Assembly: GCA_030407315.1 (NCBI GenBank)
Contig: JALQPE010001924.1
Span: 1-64,000 of the forward strand
Reading direction: 5' to 3'
Length of the DNA stretch: 64,000 nucleotides
DNA from: Asparagopsis taxiformis
Lineage: Eukaryota; Rhodophyta; Florideophyceae; Bonnemaisoniales; Bonnemaisoniaceae
How positions within the stretch are numbered: position 1 is the stretch's first letter; each line of letters starts with the position of its first letter. A program made the position numbers and the translations under genes. This document shows positions 9,601 through 18,952 of the stretch, piece by piece. The notes under the pieces are model-generated. The model saw only the letters and a program-made list of their open reading frames with translations. It searched no databases and was not told where the DNA came from.

Positions 9601-9659
9601 GTCTTCCGGACATAGGGGTGCTCGCGGCCTAGCTCGACAGCTGTAATTGTACCTCATTA

Positions 9660-9831
9660 AATACTGTTGATGACTGCCTACCGTATACAATCTGGGCTGT
9701 TGGCGTATTATCCGGTACTTGACCTGACCTGAACGTTCATCGCAGACCGTTGTGGTTACCGACACTATACAGCAATCTTTTTTGTATCTCGTGCAACTCA
9801 ATCGTTCCATCGCTTCCGGGAAAGCTTCATT
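9660..9831. other. 5' flank of the coiled-coil gene
   Basis: Presumed promoter and leader. CACTA occurs at about 9761, but no matching inverted TAGTG end was found near the transposase gene, so it is not called a terminus. Confidence 0.25.
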
Positions 9832-12117
9832 ATGCCGCCGCGTATTGCGAAGAAAGCTCCAAAGCCTCCGGGCCTCCAGAAAACCCGGTCAGCAGCTGCT
9901 GTATCGAGTGCCCGACAATCCCGTGCGAAGAAGCGGTCTGGGCCTACCGGCAGCATTGAACCGCGGTCCGGTAGTCGCAAGACGGACCGGCGCAGATCTG
10001 GGGATCCGCAGCGAGAAAGTGAGGAAGGAGGAACGGCGCGGAGAGAGATGGGGCTTGACCGAGGCAAGCGTGCTCGCAGGGACAGTGAACATCATGATGA
10101 TGACATGATAGTGGCTCAAAACATGTTGGAATTGCGGCAGAGTGCTATGGCAAAGGTAGTTCCTCCCGGGTTGGCAGATGCGGAGGTGCTGCAGACGGAG
10201 TCCCAGCCGGGGGCTTCCGACACACTGGAGGCTGTGACCCCCACTGCGCCAACTATGCCGAGTACATCAGCCCCAGCAGGTAATGCAGTCAGGGACCCGA
10301 GGATAGCGGCAAGGGATGTTGTTTCTGAGCAACGTTCACAGGATGCCAACTATCATCGGCGGTCAGGTGGTACTGAGGGGAGAGAGCAGCCGGAGTGCGG
10401 GCCTCGTCACAACAGAGTGTCATTGGTGCCAAATATGCGCGTAACGCCCCCGCGACGTCAGGCTATTGGCGATGGAGGACATCATATTCCCGATAGCGTG
10501 GGAGATGGGGGGACGGTGAGGGCAGAGAGGTTGCATCCGCCGGAATCCATCGATTTAATGGCGAGTCGCATCAATGCGCAGAAGAAGAAGATCGCGGAGC
10601 TGGAAAAAAAAGTGTTTAGCCAGGACATAGCAAACAAGGCGCTCACCACGGAGATTGTTGCGTTGGAGGCTAAGGTGAAGACTCTGCAGGCGGAAAATGC
10701 CAGCCTTACTGCAATTGCGAGAACAGGTAGAATCAGTGATCACGGTGGCGGTAAGTCGAAAATACAGAAAGCCATTCCTGTGAAATACCTTGGAGTTCTT
10801 AGGGCGGTTGAGGAAAACCTGACAAAGTGGTGCAAGAACGAGACTATGGAGCTGGACCCTATAGCGGAACAAACGCAGAGACGTTGGACTGGACGTACCA
10901 TCGAGGTAGAGCCGGTAGAAGGGGCACTTTGGAGCGAAAACGGTGTAGGATATATTGCTACCCCTCCGGGCTATATCATCAAGAATCTGCAGTGGTATAC
11001 ACCTTCGTACAGGGACGAGAGTGATCTGCTGAATGACTTGGTGCGACACGTACTGCGTCAAAGTCCGTGGTGTGATGTGTTTTCCGATGAGGAGCAGCGT
11101 GTGTGCTGTCAAGAGGCTGTGGCGGGGAGCAAGGAATTGAAAGTGAAGGTGACGCAGAAACTGTCCGACGTGATGAGTGCACGGAAGCGTAATGCGAGGG
11201 ACAGATTGTTCGGTTCGCTGGGGTACACGAAATTAATGTCTAGATGCACGATGCTGACGACGCGAGCTGAGATGGACGAGCGAGAGGAACAAAAGCGCGA
11301 AGCGTCTGAGAAGCTTTTGAAACGGGAAAGTAACGGTGATTTGGATATGGGGAGGTGGCGAACGGCACCGTTCTCAGAGCTGCGATACAGCAAAGGCTTG
11401 GTTCCTGACAGCTTCGAAATGGAAGTGAATGGTGATGCATGGTTTAACAACCGAGTAGCTGTGAATGTGCTGGACATCTTCAGGGGTTATTCGATACGAC
11501 CAGAACAAGTAATGGACATAGAGACGAGCATACTAACGCTGGCGCGCCTGGATGCTTGGCTAGTGACTACTGTGGAGTGTTTGGATGAACCGAAGGGGAA
11601 AGGAGGTGCACGGCAGAAGGAGTTTACAAGGCGGTACAGTCAATATGTGGGGGTAGCTTTTCAGCAATTAGTTGGTATGGTGGTGTACTGCATGTCTTGT
11701 CTCCAAGGCTCGCAAGCAAGGGAAGAAACGGACGTTGTCGAGAGCGAACAGCGGACTAGTGCACAGTCACGGCATGTGTTTGCAAGCCGTACTGTGACGA
11801 GAGAGGCTGTTGAAGTGTGGCAAAGCGGAGAGGGGTCTGGAATTGTTCATGTCGTTGATGATGTAAACCGCTGCTCATCACTTGTTCTAGTGTCCGAGGA
11901 TTGGATTCAATCGCATATTACGTCAAACCTCGGTGCTGTAATGGATTGTGTGATTGCGCAAGGACTAATTGGCGCAGAACTTTTCGTCGTTGACCCATAT
12001 GCTGGACACCTGACTGCAAACCTGAATGTCGAAATCAATGCCCCACAGTATGGGGGCATGGAGCGGCGCCATGCAGCCACTGCTGATAACGGTTTTGGCG
12101 TAATGGAGGATGGTTGA
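9832..12117 (+). CDS. unrecognised 761-residue protein with basic N-terminus and coiled coil
   Basis: I do not recognise a family. The start MPPRIAKKAPKPPG is followed by a ~110-residue basic, Arg/Lys/Ser-rich segment (possible nuclear or nucleic-acid-binding region) and a Pro/Ala/Ser-rich linker. A heptad-like coiled coil occupies about 243-298 (KKKIAELEKKV, TEIVALEAKVKTLQAENASL), and a longer mixed region runs to the C-terminus. It is uninterrupted, GC-balanced and ends 77 bp from the convergent transposase gene. That suggests a partner protein of the transposon, comparable in position to accessory proteins of CACTA elements, or an ordinary host gene. No enzymatic motif was seen. Confidence 0.65.
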   Translation: MPPRIAKKAPKPPGLQKTRSAAAVSSARQSRAKKRSGPTGSIEPRSGSRKTDRRRSGDPQRESEEGGTARREMGLDRGKRARRDSEHHDDDMIVAQNMLELRQSAMAKVVPPGLADAEVLQTESQPGASDTLEAVTPTAPTMPSTSAPAGNAVRDPRIAARDVVSEQRSQDANYHRRSGGTEGREQPECGPRHNRVSLVPNMRVTPPRRQAIGDGGHHIPDSVGDGGTVRAERLHPPESIDLMASRINAQKKKIAELEKKVFSQDIANKALTTEIVALEAKVKTLQAENASLTAIARTGRISDHGGGKSKIQKAIPVKYLGVLRAVEENLTKWCKNETMELDPIAEQTQRRWTGRTIEVEPVEGALWSENGVGYIATPPGYIIKNLQWYTPSYRDESDLLNDLVRHVLRQSPWCDVFSDEEQRVCCQEAVAGSKELKVKVTQKLSDVMSARKRNARDRLFGSLGYTKLMSRCTMLTTRAEMDEREEQKREASEKLLKRESNGDLDMGRWRTAPFSELRYSKGLVPDSFEMEVNGDAWFNNRVAVNVLDIFRGYSIRPEQVMDIETSILTLARLDAWLVTTVECLDEPKGKGGARQKEFTRRYSQYVGVAFQQLVGMVVYCMSCLQGSQAREETDVVESEQRTSAQSRHVFASRTVTREAVEVWQSGEGSGIVHVVDDVNRCSSLVLVSEDWIQSHITSNLGAVMDCVIAQGLIGAELFVVDPYAGHLTANLNVEINAPQYGGMERRHAATADNGFGVMEDG

Positions 12118-12194
12118 AATTAGTGCAGTAAATGTGACGTTGACTAGAAGGTTTATCATGTAGTACATTATCAATAGAGTGCTGCGATTTAGAT

Positions 12195-15100
12195 TTATTC
12201 TTCTTCATTATCATCTGTGAATTGGTAATCAGTGTTGGTGTAGAAGCGGTTGAGATAGAAACGGTGGTCCGACCAGTGCATTTGTTTCGTAAATGGCTTG
12301 ACTGGAAAGTTACTTCGTACGATGTGCACGGTGCCAGATATAGTAGATGCAGGAATGAGGTCAAACCAAGGACCACCTGCACTGTGGGATGCAGTGTCAT
12401 TGCTGTCAACGGATCCGTTGTCCGGGTCCCATGTGGACCACTTTAAACAAATGCACCCAAGTGATTTTTCCACAGCGGTTTTTGGGGCAAAGCAGGTCAT
12501 ATACTGAACGAAAGCGAGTTCTACAGGTTGAAACAGGTTTGGAGACTGCAGGCGTACCAGTGCCAGGACGCGCCCTACCCATATGGTTCTGTAGTCATCG
12601 GCAGTTCCGGAGATGACGACAAAGGAGTACTGCGATCTCTTTGCGGGGCCGAACGATGAAGTTGCAAAGACGCGCTGCTGCTTGTGCCTCGACACGTTTG
12701 TGGGGCGAAGCATGCCACTGTGCGGGTCAAAGTCGTCGGCATCTGGGACGTACCCTCCCATGACGTAGGCGGACTTTACCACGGTGACGGAAATGTCCAT
12801 GTCATGTATTGGAGGGCCTTCTGCCGTGGCGCGCAGTCTAGCGAGGGTGAGGAACGCTTGTGCAGCTGTGTCACCGAGTTGCTGGAATAGCGTTATGGTG
12901 CCAGACGGGAACGAGGAGTTGTGCAGCGGCAAAAGAGTGGCAGGATCGGGCTGTCCGTCGATATCTGCAACGAGGAGGGTTGCATCGGGCAGCAGGGAGG
13001 CAAAGTCGTGCAGTGCAACGGTGAATCCGTCGCGAACGAGTACTGCACCGTCTGTGGGCGATATCATGCGTGCGTTTCCCAATGTGTTCGATGGGGTATG
13101 ACCAGTTGGAGTGGCCAAGGAGAATTCCATGTGGCGAATAGTCTCTTCCATGGCTGTGGAGCGCCTTCGAGAGGTTTTCCTATAACTCTGTTTGAACAGA
13201 AGATGCGAGTGTTCGTAGGGGCCTGCATCAATGTGTTCCAGGGCGCCATATCTCTGCAAGTCACCGGGAAGATGGTCTAGAAGATGGAACTTGAAAGTTT
13301 TGAGACCTGTGGTGTGGAATGGGCCGAGGGTGGAGAGCATTGATTGTTTGAAATAGGAAATGGAGTTCTGGAGGCTTTCTAGTTCGGCGGCAGTCCAGTG
13401 CTTGATGCGACCGCGTTTCATGACCCATGCGACGAGGTCAGAGTATTGCGTGCAGATGGAAGTGAGGGGGGCTGTATCTACTTCGTCACAGCATGTGTCA
13501 ATGAATGCTGCGATGAAAGGGAACACCATGTCGACATGGTGATAGTCTTTGGCTGCGAGCATGCCGCGTATGCCGTCCTCCGTGAAGAGGCCGTTCAAAT
13601 TGGTGCCCTTCTCACCCTTGGAGAAGTCGACATGAAGACCGGTGATGTAGTAGTCGCGTTCGATAGCGGACAGAATGCTGTTTGAGCCGGCGAGGATGGA
13701 TTTTTTCACCTTCTTGAAGGTGCGAGGTGTCCCGGAATGGGAGGCAGTGGTGGTGGTGAGGTCTGGGGAGCTGAGGCGGTGGACAATGCACTGTTTGATG
13801 AGCTTTGAGATGCCGAGGTGGAGATTGTGCAGAGGCTCGAAGGAGAAAATGTTGTAGGGGTCTAGGGGACTGTTGGTGGGTAAAAGAGCGGTCGATTCGA
13901 GGACAGAGTGTTGTTCGAGGAGGGAGAGAGCTTCGAGCGGAGCAGTTGTATGCTCCTGAGCGCTCTCTTGGCGTGCAGAGCGTGTATCATCGAGGGAGCG
14001 GGGCTGGTGTGGCGCGGTGGATTCAAGTTGAGTGGCGGGGATGTAGCAGCGGTGGCAGGGATGTGTGGTGGTAGTGCTGTTGCGAGTGCATGAGAGCTCT
14101 TTGGCCTCTGGAAAGTCGCAGCAATAATTGGCTAGGATGGGAAAGCATTGGCGGGCAGTTGCAGTGGAGTCTGTGCAGGGGAACCCGGAAGAGAACGCGG
14201 TGGATAGGGACGAAAACACTTTTTCGAGTGCTTTATGAAGAATATCAATTTTGCGAGCGCGACTAGCAGAACTAGAGGTTGTCGGCATTTCATCACCGAA
14301 CAAGGCGTTGGACGAAGGGTTAACAATGTACGGAAGATACCCGACGATGGTGAGGCCGGTACGGATGCAGTGGCGACGGAGGGGGGCGGAGAAGTTGAGC
14401 AGTGTGACGTGTATGGGGTATGCGACGATTGCGGAGCTCTTGAGGCTTGTGCTGCTCTTGTCGGAGTACACTTGGAGGAGGCCGGCAAAGGAGGAAGCGG
14501 TGGGATCATTTTCCTCTGCCCATACGACCTGTGGATCTTCCGAGAGCTGCACGCGCTGTCTAGTAACCTGGTGCAGCGTTTTCGCGAATTCTGTGTGTAG
14601 GGGATGAGAAAATATTGCGGTGCCGTCTGGGGCGGTCTGTGGGGAGGGGTGGAAGAGAGTATTTTGGTCGTTAGCCAGTGCTAACTGCCTGCGGAGCATG
14701 TCGACTGGGTCGCGGAGGTACAGCTGTGCCGAGTACTTACCAGTTTTGTCTGGAATGATGTGGCTCTTGTAACCTTCGGTGCGGAAATGTGTTTCGACCA
14801 TGGAAGCGGTAACGTGGCGACATTCTTCTACGGTGCGAACGGCGCTGTTGAACTTTTCTAGGGAGAATGCGGGGTCTTGTAGGATGGTGATGACTTCGCT
14901 CACGCGGCCAGCGCCGGCCTTGTACTCGAGGGTTGTGAGACTGGCGGCGAGGGATTGCACGAGGAGGTCTGCGCGGGAGGGGGTTGAGGTTGGTGGCAGT
15001 GAAGCGTCACAGGGTGAGTCGCTGGAGGAAGCACGACCAGATTCTGGGTCTGGGGAGCTGGGTTGCGGGGAATCATGGTCGCCGTTTCGAGCAGGCTCAT

Positions 15101-15236
15101 GGGTGACGGCAGGGACACGAGCGTTGTTGAAATGTTGGGGAGAGGGGTTGAAACGGTAGCGACACGTTCGCTCATGCAGCGCGAGCGCATAAGCATCTAC
15201 GCAGTAGTAGAAGCACCCTTCATACTTGCATTCCAT
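12195..15236 (-). CDS. zinc-finger DDE-type transposase, CACTA/Plavaka-like
   Basis: The 1013-residue uninterrupted protein opens MECKYEGC. A C2HC finger (C3, C8, H21, C25) is followed by a Ser/Pro-rich linker. Later segments resemble the CACTA/TNP2/Plavaka transposase group: a DFPEAKELSC segment followed by a HPCHRC finger-like pair, then FEPLHNLHLGI, and near residue 660-700 FHLLDHL, RYGALEHIDAGPYEHSH and FKQSYRKTSRR. In the relatives I recall, the residue before P-x-H is usually Asp; here it is Glu. Transposases of this group cut and paste DNA between terminal inverted repeats. The frame being fully open suggests recent function. No CACTA-type termini were found around it, so the element limits are unknown; a domesticated gene is the alternative. 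Confidence 0.7.
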   Translation of the reverse strand: MECKYEGCFYYCVDAYALALHERTCRYRFNPSPQHFNNARVPAVTHEPARNGDHDSPQPSSPDPESGRASSSDSPCDASLPPTSTPSRADLLVQSLAASLTTLEYKAGAGRVSEVITILQDPAFSLEKFNSAVRTVEECRHVTASMVETHFRTEGYKSHIIPDKTGKYSAQLYLRDPVDMLRRQLALANDQNTLFHPSPQTAPDGTAIFSHPLHTEFAKTLHQVTRQRVQLSEDPQVVWAEENDPTASSFAGLLQVYSDKSSTSLKSSAIVAYPIHVTLLNFSAPLRRHCIRTGLTIVGYLPYIVNPSSNALFGDEMPTTSSSASRARKIDILHKALEKVFSSLSTAFSSGFPCTDSTATARQCFPILANYCCDFPEAKELSCTRNSTTTTHPCHRCYIPATQLESTAPHQPRSLDDTRSARQESAQEHTTAPLEALSLLEQHSVLESTALLPTNSPLDPYNIFSFEPLHNLHLGISKLIKQCIVHRLSSPDLTTTTASHSGTPRTFKKVKKSILAGSNSILSAIERDYYITGLHVDFSKGEKGTNLNGLFTEDGIRGMLAAKDYHHVDMVFPFIAAFIDTCCDEVDTAPLTSICTQYSDLVAWVMKRGRIKHWTAAELESLQNSISYFKQSMLSTLGPFHTTGLKTFKFHLLDHLPGDLQRYGALEHIDAGPYEHSHLLFKQSYRKTSRRRSTAMEETIRHMEFSLATPTGHTPSNTLGNARMISPTDGAVLVRDGFTVALHDFASLLPDATLLVADIDGQPDPATLLPLHNSSFPSGTITLFQQLGDTAAQAFLTLARLRATAEGPPIHDMDISVTVVKSAYVMGGYVPDADDFDPHSGMLRPTNVSRHKQQRVFATSSFGPAKRSQYSFVVISGTADDYRTIWVGRVLALVRLQSPNLFQPVELAFVQYMTCFAPKTAVEKSLGCICLKWSTWDPDNGSVDSNDTASHSAGGPWFDLIPASTISGTVHIVRSNFPVKPFTKQMHWSDHRFYLNRFYTNTDYQFTDDNEEE

Positions 15237-15836
15237 GTCGAGTTTTGACGCAAAAGGGAGGATTGCGAGCTGAACAGGGGAGACTGTGCCGTCCAGATGC
15301 GACCAATTTTATTTTTGTGGTGCTTTCGAGACTTGGAATGTAACGTGTTCGTTCGTAGTTTTTGGGTAGTAGTTTTGTGCTCACTCCAGCTGACATCCCA
15401 ACGGTGGAATTTAACCGAGAGTTCAATCATTTCCAACTGTTACATCACATTGCGTGCTGGCAACGTGTGCATGGAAGGACGAACGACTGCCCTGGGAGAT
15501 GAATTTTCAATTAATTCATTTGTAATAATAAACTTTTTTATTTCCAAACTTCGTGGAATCTGAATGTGCTTTACAGCGGATATGCCACAGATCATGTAAG
15601 GAAAGCAAATGGATTCTCATATATATGATTATATGTTTATATTCGTTGTTCTCGATCCGGATCTCTTTGTTCGGGGAATCAGAGACCATGGCTTGGGCCA
15701 TACTCAATCTCACTGCCGGCGATGATTTCGAGTATGCACAGCAAGACTTAAGCGGACGCAGAAAGCTGTCCGGTCGACGCCGCAGGCTCCACTCCGCCCT
15801 CATCACCGACTGATCTTCTTTGACCGACTTTGCTTT
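15237..15836. other. 5' region of the transposase gene and a small reading frame
   Basis: This contains the transposase 5' flank. A 41-codon plus-strand frame at 15688-15813 starts at an ATG in good context (GACCATGGC; MAWAILNLTAGDDFEYAQ) and ends ALITD. It has no recognised family and may be a fragment. The rest is AT-rich without a gene. Confidence 0.35.
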
Positions 15837-15874
15837 GTACGTGCGCGAATCTTGATCAAGATTCGCGCACGTAC
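15837..15874. repeat. 38 bp perfect palindrome
   Basis: The arms GTACGTGCGCGAATCTTGA and its exact complement meet with no spacer at 15855/15856. It could extrude as a cruciform or fold as a hairpin in RNA. No element end was identified at this point. Confidence 0.9.
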
Positions 15875-15879
15875 CTTCG

Positions 15880-16960
15880 TTCCATCCTCTACCCTCGAGG
15901 GTATGCGTTGAGGGAAGCGTGGGTTTTGAGTCTGACTATTTCCGTTGATGCGATATTTTTCATGGGAAGCCTGTTGACTGATGGTGTGTATTGAGCGGAG
16001 GATGGAAGAGAGGTACGTGAAGTTTTGAAAGTATGCTGTGAGGGAAGGTTGATTTTGAGTCTGACTGTTGTGGTTGATTCCGATGTTGTGTAGATGATGC
16101 AGGAATGTTGATGACGGAAGGTAAGTTTCATTGAGTGCCAAGATGTGCTTTGCGAAGATATGGACTGCTGACTATGATTATTGTTAATTGCAAGGTTTTT
16201 GGATCATGGTTTGTATTGTGTGTAGGATGGATGAGAGGTACATTTGCGAGTTCTCAGGGTATGTAGCGAGGGAAACGTTGGTTTTCAATCTGACTGTTGC
16301 GATTGAATCCGATGTTGCGTAGGTGATGGAGGAATAGTGATGACGGAAGGTAAGTCACATTGGGCGCCCAGACCGGTTGTGCGAAGATGCGGAATGCTGA
16401 CTACTTTTCTTGGCTACACGATTACGTGATTTATGGTTTTTATTGTGTGCAGGATGGAACAGGTAAAGTAAGTGTGCGAGTTTTGAAAGTAAGCAGCGAG
16501 GGAAGGTTGGTTTTGAGTCTGACTATTTCCGTTGATGCGATATTTTTCATTGGAAGCCTATTGAGTCATGGTGTGTATTGTGTGGAGCGAAGGTAAGTGT
16601 GCGAGTTTTGAAAGTATGCTGTGATGGAAGGTTGGTTTTGAGTCTGACTGTTGTGGTTGATTCCGATGTTGTGTAGATGATGCAGGAATGTTGATGACAG
16701 AAGGTAAGTTTTACTGAGCACCAAGACTTGTTTTGCGAAGATATGGACTGCTGACTTTGATTATTCATTGCAAGGTTTTTGGATCATGGTTTGTATTTTG
16801 TGTAGGATGGATGATTCAGTCATCCTCTCGGAGAGGTAAGTAAGGGAGTTTCTAGGATATCTGTCGTGGTAAGCGTTGCTTTTGAGTCTGACTGTTGTGG
16901 TTGATTCTGATGTTGTGTATGTGATGCAGGAGTGGTGAAGCAGGAACGGCAGGACTGAAG
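15880..16960. repeat. degenerate ~230 bp tandem repeats
   Basis: The phrase TTTTGAGTCTGACT recurs near 15925, 16052, 16507, 16634 and 16882, with a divergent form at 16275. Longer matches such as GCGAAGATATGGACTGCTGACT (near 16155 and 16734) and GATCATGGTTTGTATT are shared. No open gene; the frames on either strand merely reflect the repeat. Confidence 0.65.
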
Positions 16961-17279
16961 GAGAGTGAAGAAGGGATGTAGGAAGATGGGGAATGAAGCT
17001 GTGAGGTGTTTCTGGTATGTGTATATTTTGGGCATACGATAGAAGTGAGAGTGCGTTTCAAGTGGTGTAAGATTTTGCTGACCATGTTCGTGTTTGATGT
17101 CTTGATGATTTAATGGGCTGGGGTGGTGTCGAGGAAAGCGGGGATGGTATTGGGAAGGAGCGTATTTTTTGTAATCTAGGTCGTGAGGGTTCTTGCAGTA
17201 TGTGCGGATGGTGGTGCATGGCGTTCGGATGGTAGGGAGAACGCGATAGTGAGGGAGATGGGTGATCGACGATATGCTG
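16961..17279. other. unassigned spacer
   Basis: No gene or clear repeat seen. Confidence 0.3.
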
Positions 17280-17400
17280 ACAGGTATTTTGTATTCTGGC
17301 TGGATACGTATTTCCTATTCTAACCGGGTATTTATTTCCTATTCTAACCGGGTATTTATTTCCTATTCTGACCAGATATGTATTCCCTATTCTAGAGAGA
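17280..17400. repeat. ~24 bp tandem repeat, about four copies
   Basis: TATTTATTTCCTATTCTAAC-type units repeat. On the minus strand they read as an eight-residue motif (RIGNKYPV), which has no recognised function. Confidence 0.7.
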
Positions 17401-17518
17401 CGTATTGTATACGAGCAGTTTCCTAAATGAGAGAATAAAATACGGTCCGATATGGGCCCTGAATTTACCATCCGCTGTAATTTCTTCCCTCCCGGTTTTC
17501 GCTGATATATTGTATACT

Positions 17519-17950
17519 GGATGTCGGGTCCTAGTATTCCGCCATATGTACTAGAGAAAGTGGATGTCGGGTCCTAGTATTCCGCCATATGTACTAGAGA
17601 AAGTGGATGTCGGGTCCTAGTATTCCGCCAAATGTACTAGAGAAAGTGGATGTCGGGTCCTAGTATTCCGCCAAACGTACTAGAGAAAGTGGATGTCGGG
17701 TCCTAGTATTCCGCCATATGTACTAGAGAAAGTGGATGTCGGGTCCTAGTATTCCGCCATATGTACTAGAGAAAGTGGATGTCGGGTCCTAGTATTCCGC
17801 CATATGTACTAGAGAAAGTGGATGTCGGGTCCTAGTATTCCGCCAAACGTACTAGAGAAAGTGGATGTCGGGTCCTAGTATTCCGCCATATGTACTAGAG
17901 AAAGTGGATGTCGGGCCCTAGTATTCCGCCATATGTACTAGAGAAAGTGG
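17519..17950. repeat. 43 bp tandem array, ten copies
   Basis: ATGTCGGG starts at 17521, 17564, 17607 and so on every 43 bases to 17908. Copies differ at one or two positions (CATATG, AAATG or AAACG before TACTAGAG). The array runs directly into a diverged inverted pair of TGGACGTCCGC/GCGGACGTTC sequences (17949-18060), which occupy the place where the recombinase C-terminus would be expected. Confidence 0.9.
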
Positions 17951-18036
17951 ACGTCCGCATCCAAAAAATTTTTATTTTTTTTTGGACGCGGACGTTCATT
18001 TGTTCTAGTAAATCTCGGGGCCGACTAGGACCCGTA

Positions 18037-18952
18037 CTAGAGAGACTGGACGTCCGCGTCCACTTCCGAAAACACAGACGTTCTTCCGGCCTTATCAAAT
18101 TTTTTGTCTACTGTACAGAACATGTACCCGGGCCTGTTTCCACGTATACCCAGCCAAGATAGAAGGGCCATGAATGGATCAGCGACGACAGCGCTTCGCA
18201 TTCCAGAGTTTCCGGGCCACTCCTCCAGCCTATACTCTCGGGGCTTCGTAGAGTTTTTAATTGACTCAGTAATTGTAAGTAGCACACTCCCTGTACCTGT
18301 ATGGACCGGATCTATAGTTACATGCGATACTTTGAACTTTCGAACCTCATCATACCTGAGGCCCAGATTCAGTCCTACTATCATGATTGCGTGTAGCAGT
18401 ATATCTCGCATATCTATCTCTGATCCACAGCCCAACCAGAATCGAGACGCGTGTGCGCACACTAGACCCATTATAAGAGGCCTTGCCCTTACCTTAGCTG
18501 TATCAGATTGTGACAAGTGTACTCTATGCGATGCTCGTAGCTTCTTGATATCCTCATTTCCTATCAGAGGGTTCCCACTTGCTGAACCTTTGCTCATACT
18601 CATACTCCACGGCCCACGGTGACCTGCTTCTTCGTATACGACTCGTAATCCTTGCACGAGAGCCCCTACAGATTCATCCGTCAGAGCGTCAGGCTTCCCT
18701 ATCCTGCAATACGTAGATATTAATTTAGAACTATTTTGGATGAATCAATTGTCACTCTCCCTGGGTCTTCTGATCCAATTTTCTCGGTAAACTCCTTCAG
18801 TAGCTTTGCAGCTAGGTTTTTGTTCTTGATAGACGACTTGGAAGACGCAATTCCGATGAGGCCGTTTCCGGTAGTAAATTGGTAACTGAAACTTCTTGAA
18901 ATCTGCTACTAGCAGATGCATTTCCACTCCCTATTATATTCATAGATTCCAT
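18037..18952 (-). pseudogene. truncated tyrosine recombinase, Crypton-like
   Basis: The main frame (18037 to about 18705) has GLNLGLRYDEVRKFKVSHV, which fits the first catalytic Arg box of tyrosine recombinases (G-L-R-x-x-E). Later it has LLSWLGIRGNRPGYMF, matching the L-x-x-x-G-x-x-x-G-Y-L-F region of Crypton-type enzymes. Upstream, coding signal continues in shifted frames (KNKNLAAKLLKEFTEK near 18800; a possible start MESMNI at 18952), so at least two frame breaks are present. The downstream HxxR box and catalytic Tyr are missing: the frame enters the flanking repeat DNA and stops. Such enzymes integrate and excise DNA by strand exchange; this copy should be inactive. Confidence 0.6.

Larger units (their letters stand above)
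2849..9659. mobile_element. inverted-repeat element carrying the methyltransferase-SET gene
   Basis: The two ends match in inverted orientation. TAATG lies at 2849-2853 and CATTA at 9655-9659; AATTACAGCTGTC at 2860-2872 is mirrored at 9636-9648, followed inward by GAGCTAGGC/AAGCTAGGC, GCGAGCACCCC, a CCGG-containing stretch and then the TTTGGGCTATTCTC unit. Both arms contain tandem ~387-388 bp units in opposite orientation. The only gene seen inside is the methyltransferase-SET fusion; there is no transposase, so it would be non-autonomous or a segment flanked by inverted copies of a repeat. No clear target-site duplication was found, so the exact limits are uncertain. Confidence 0.55.

Noticed and set aside
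9755..9770. CACTA terminus of the transposase element
   Set aside because: No inverted partner near the other side and no short target duplication.
17519..17950. CRISPR-like regular array
   Set aside because: Units follow head to tail with no variable spacers, in a eukaryotic setting with no cas genes.
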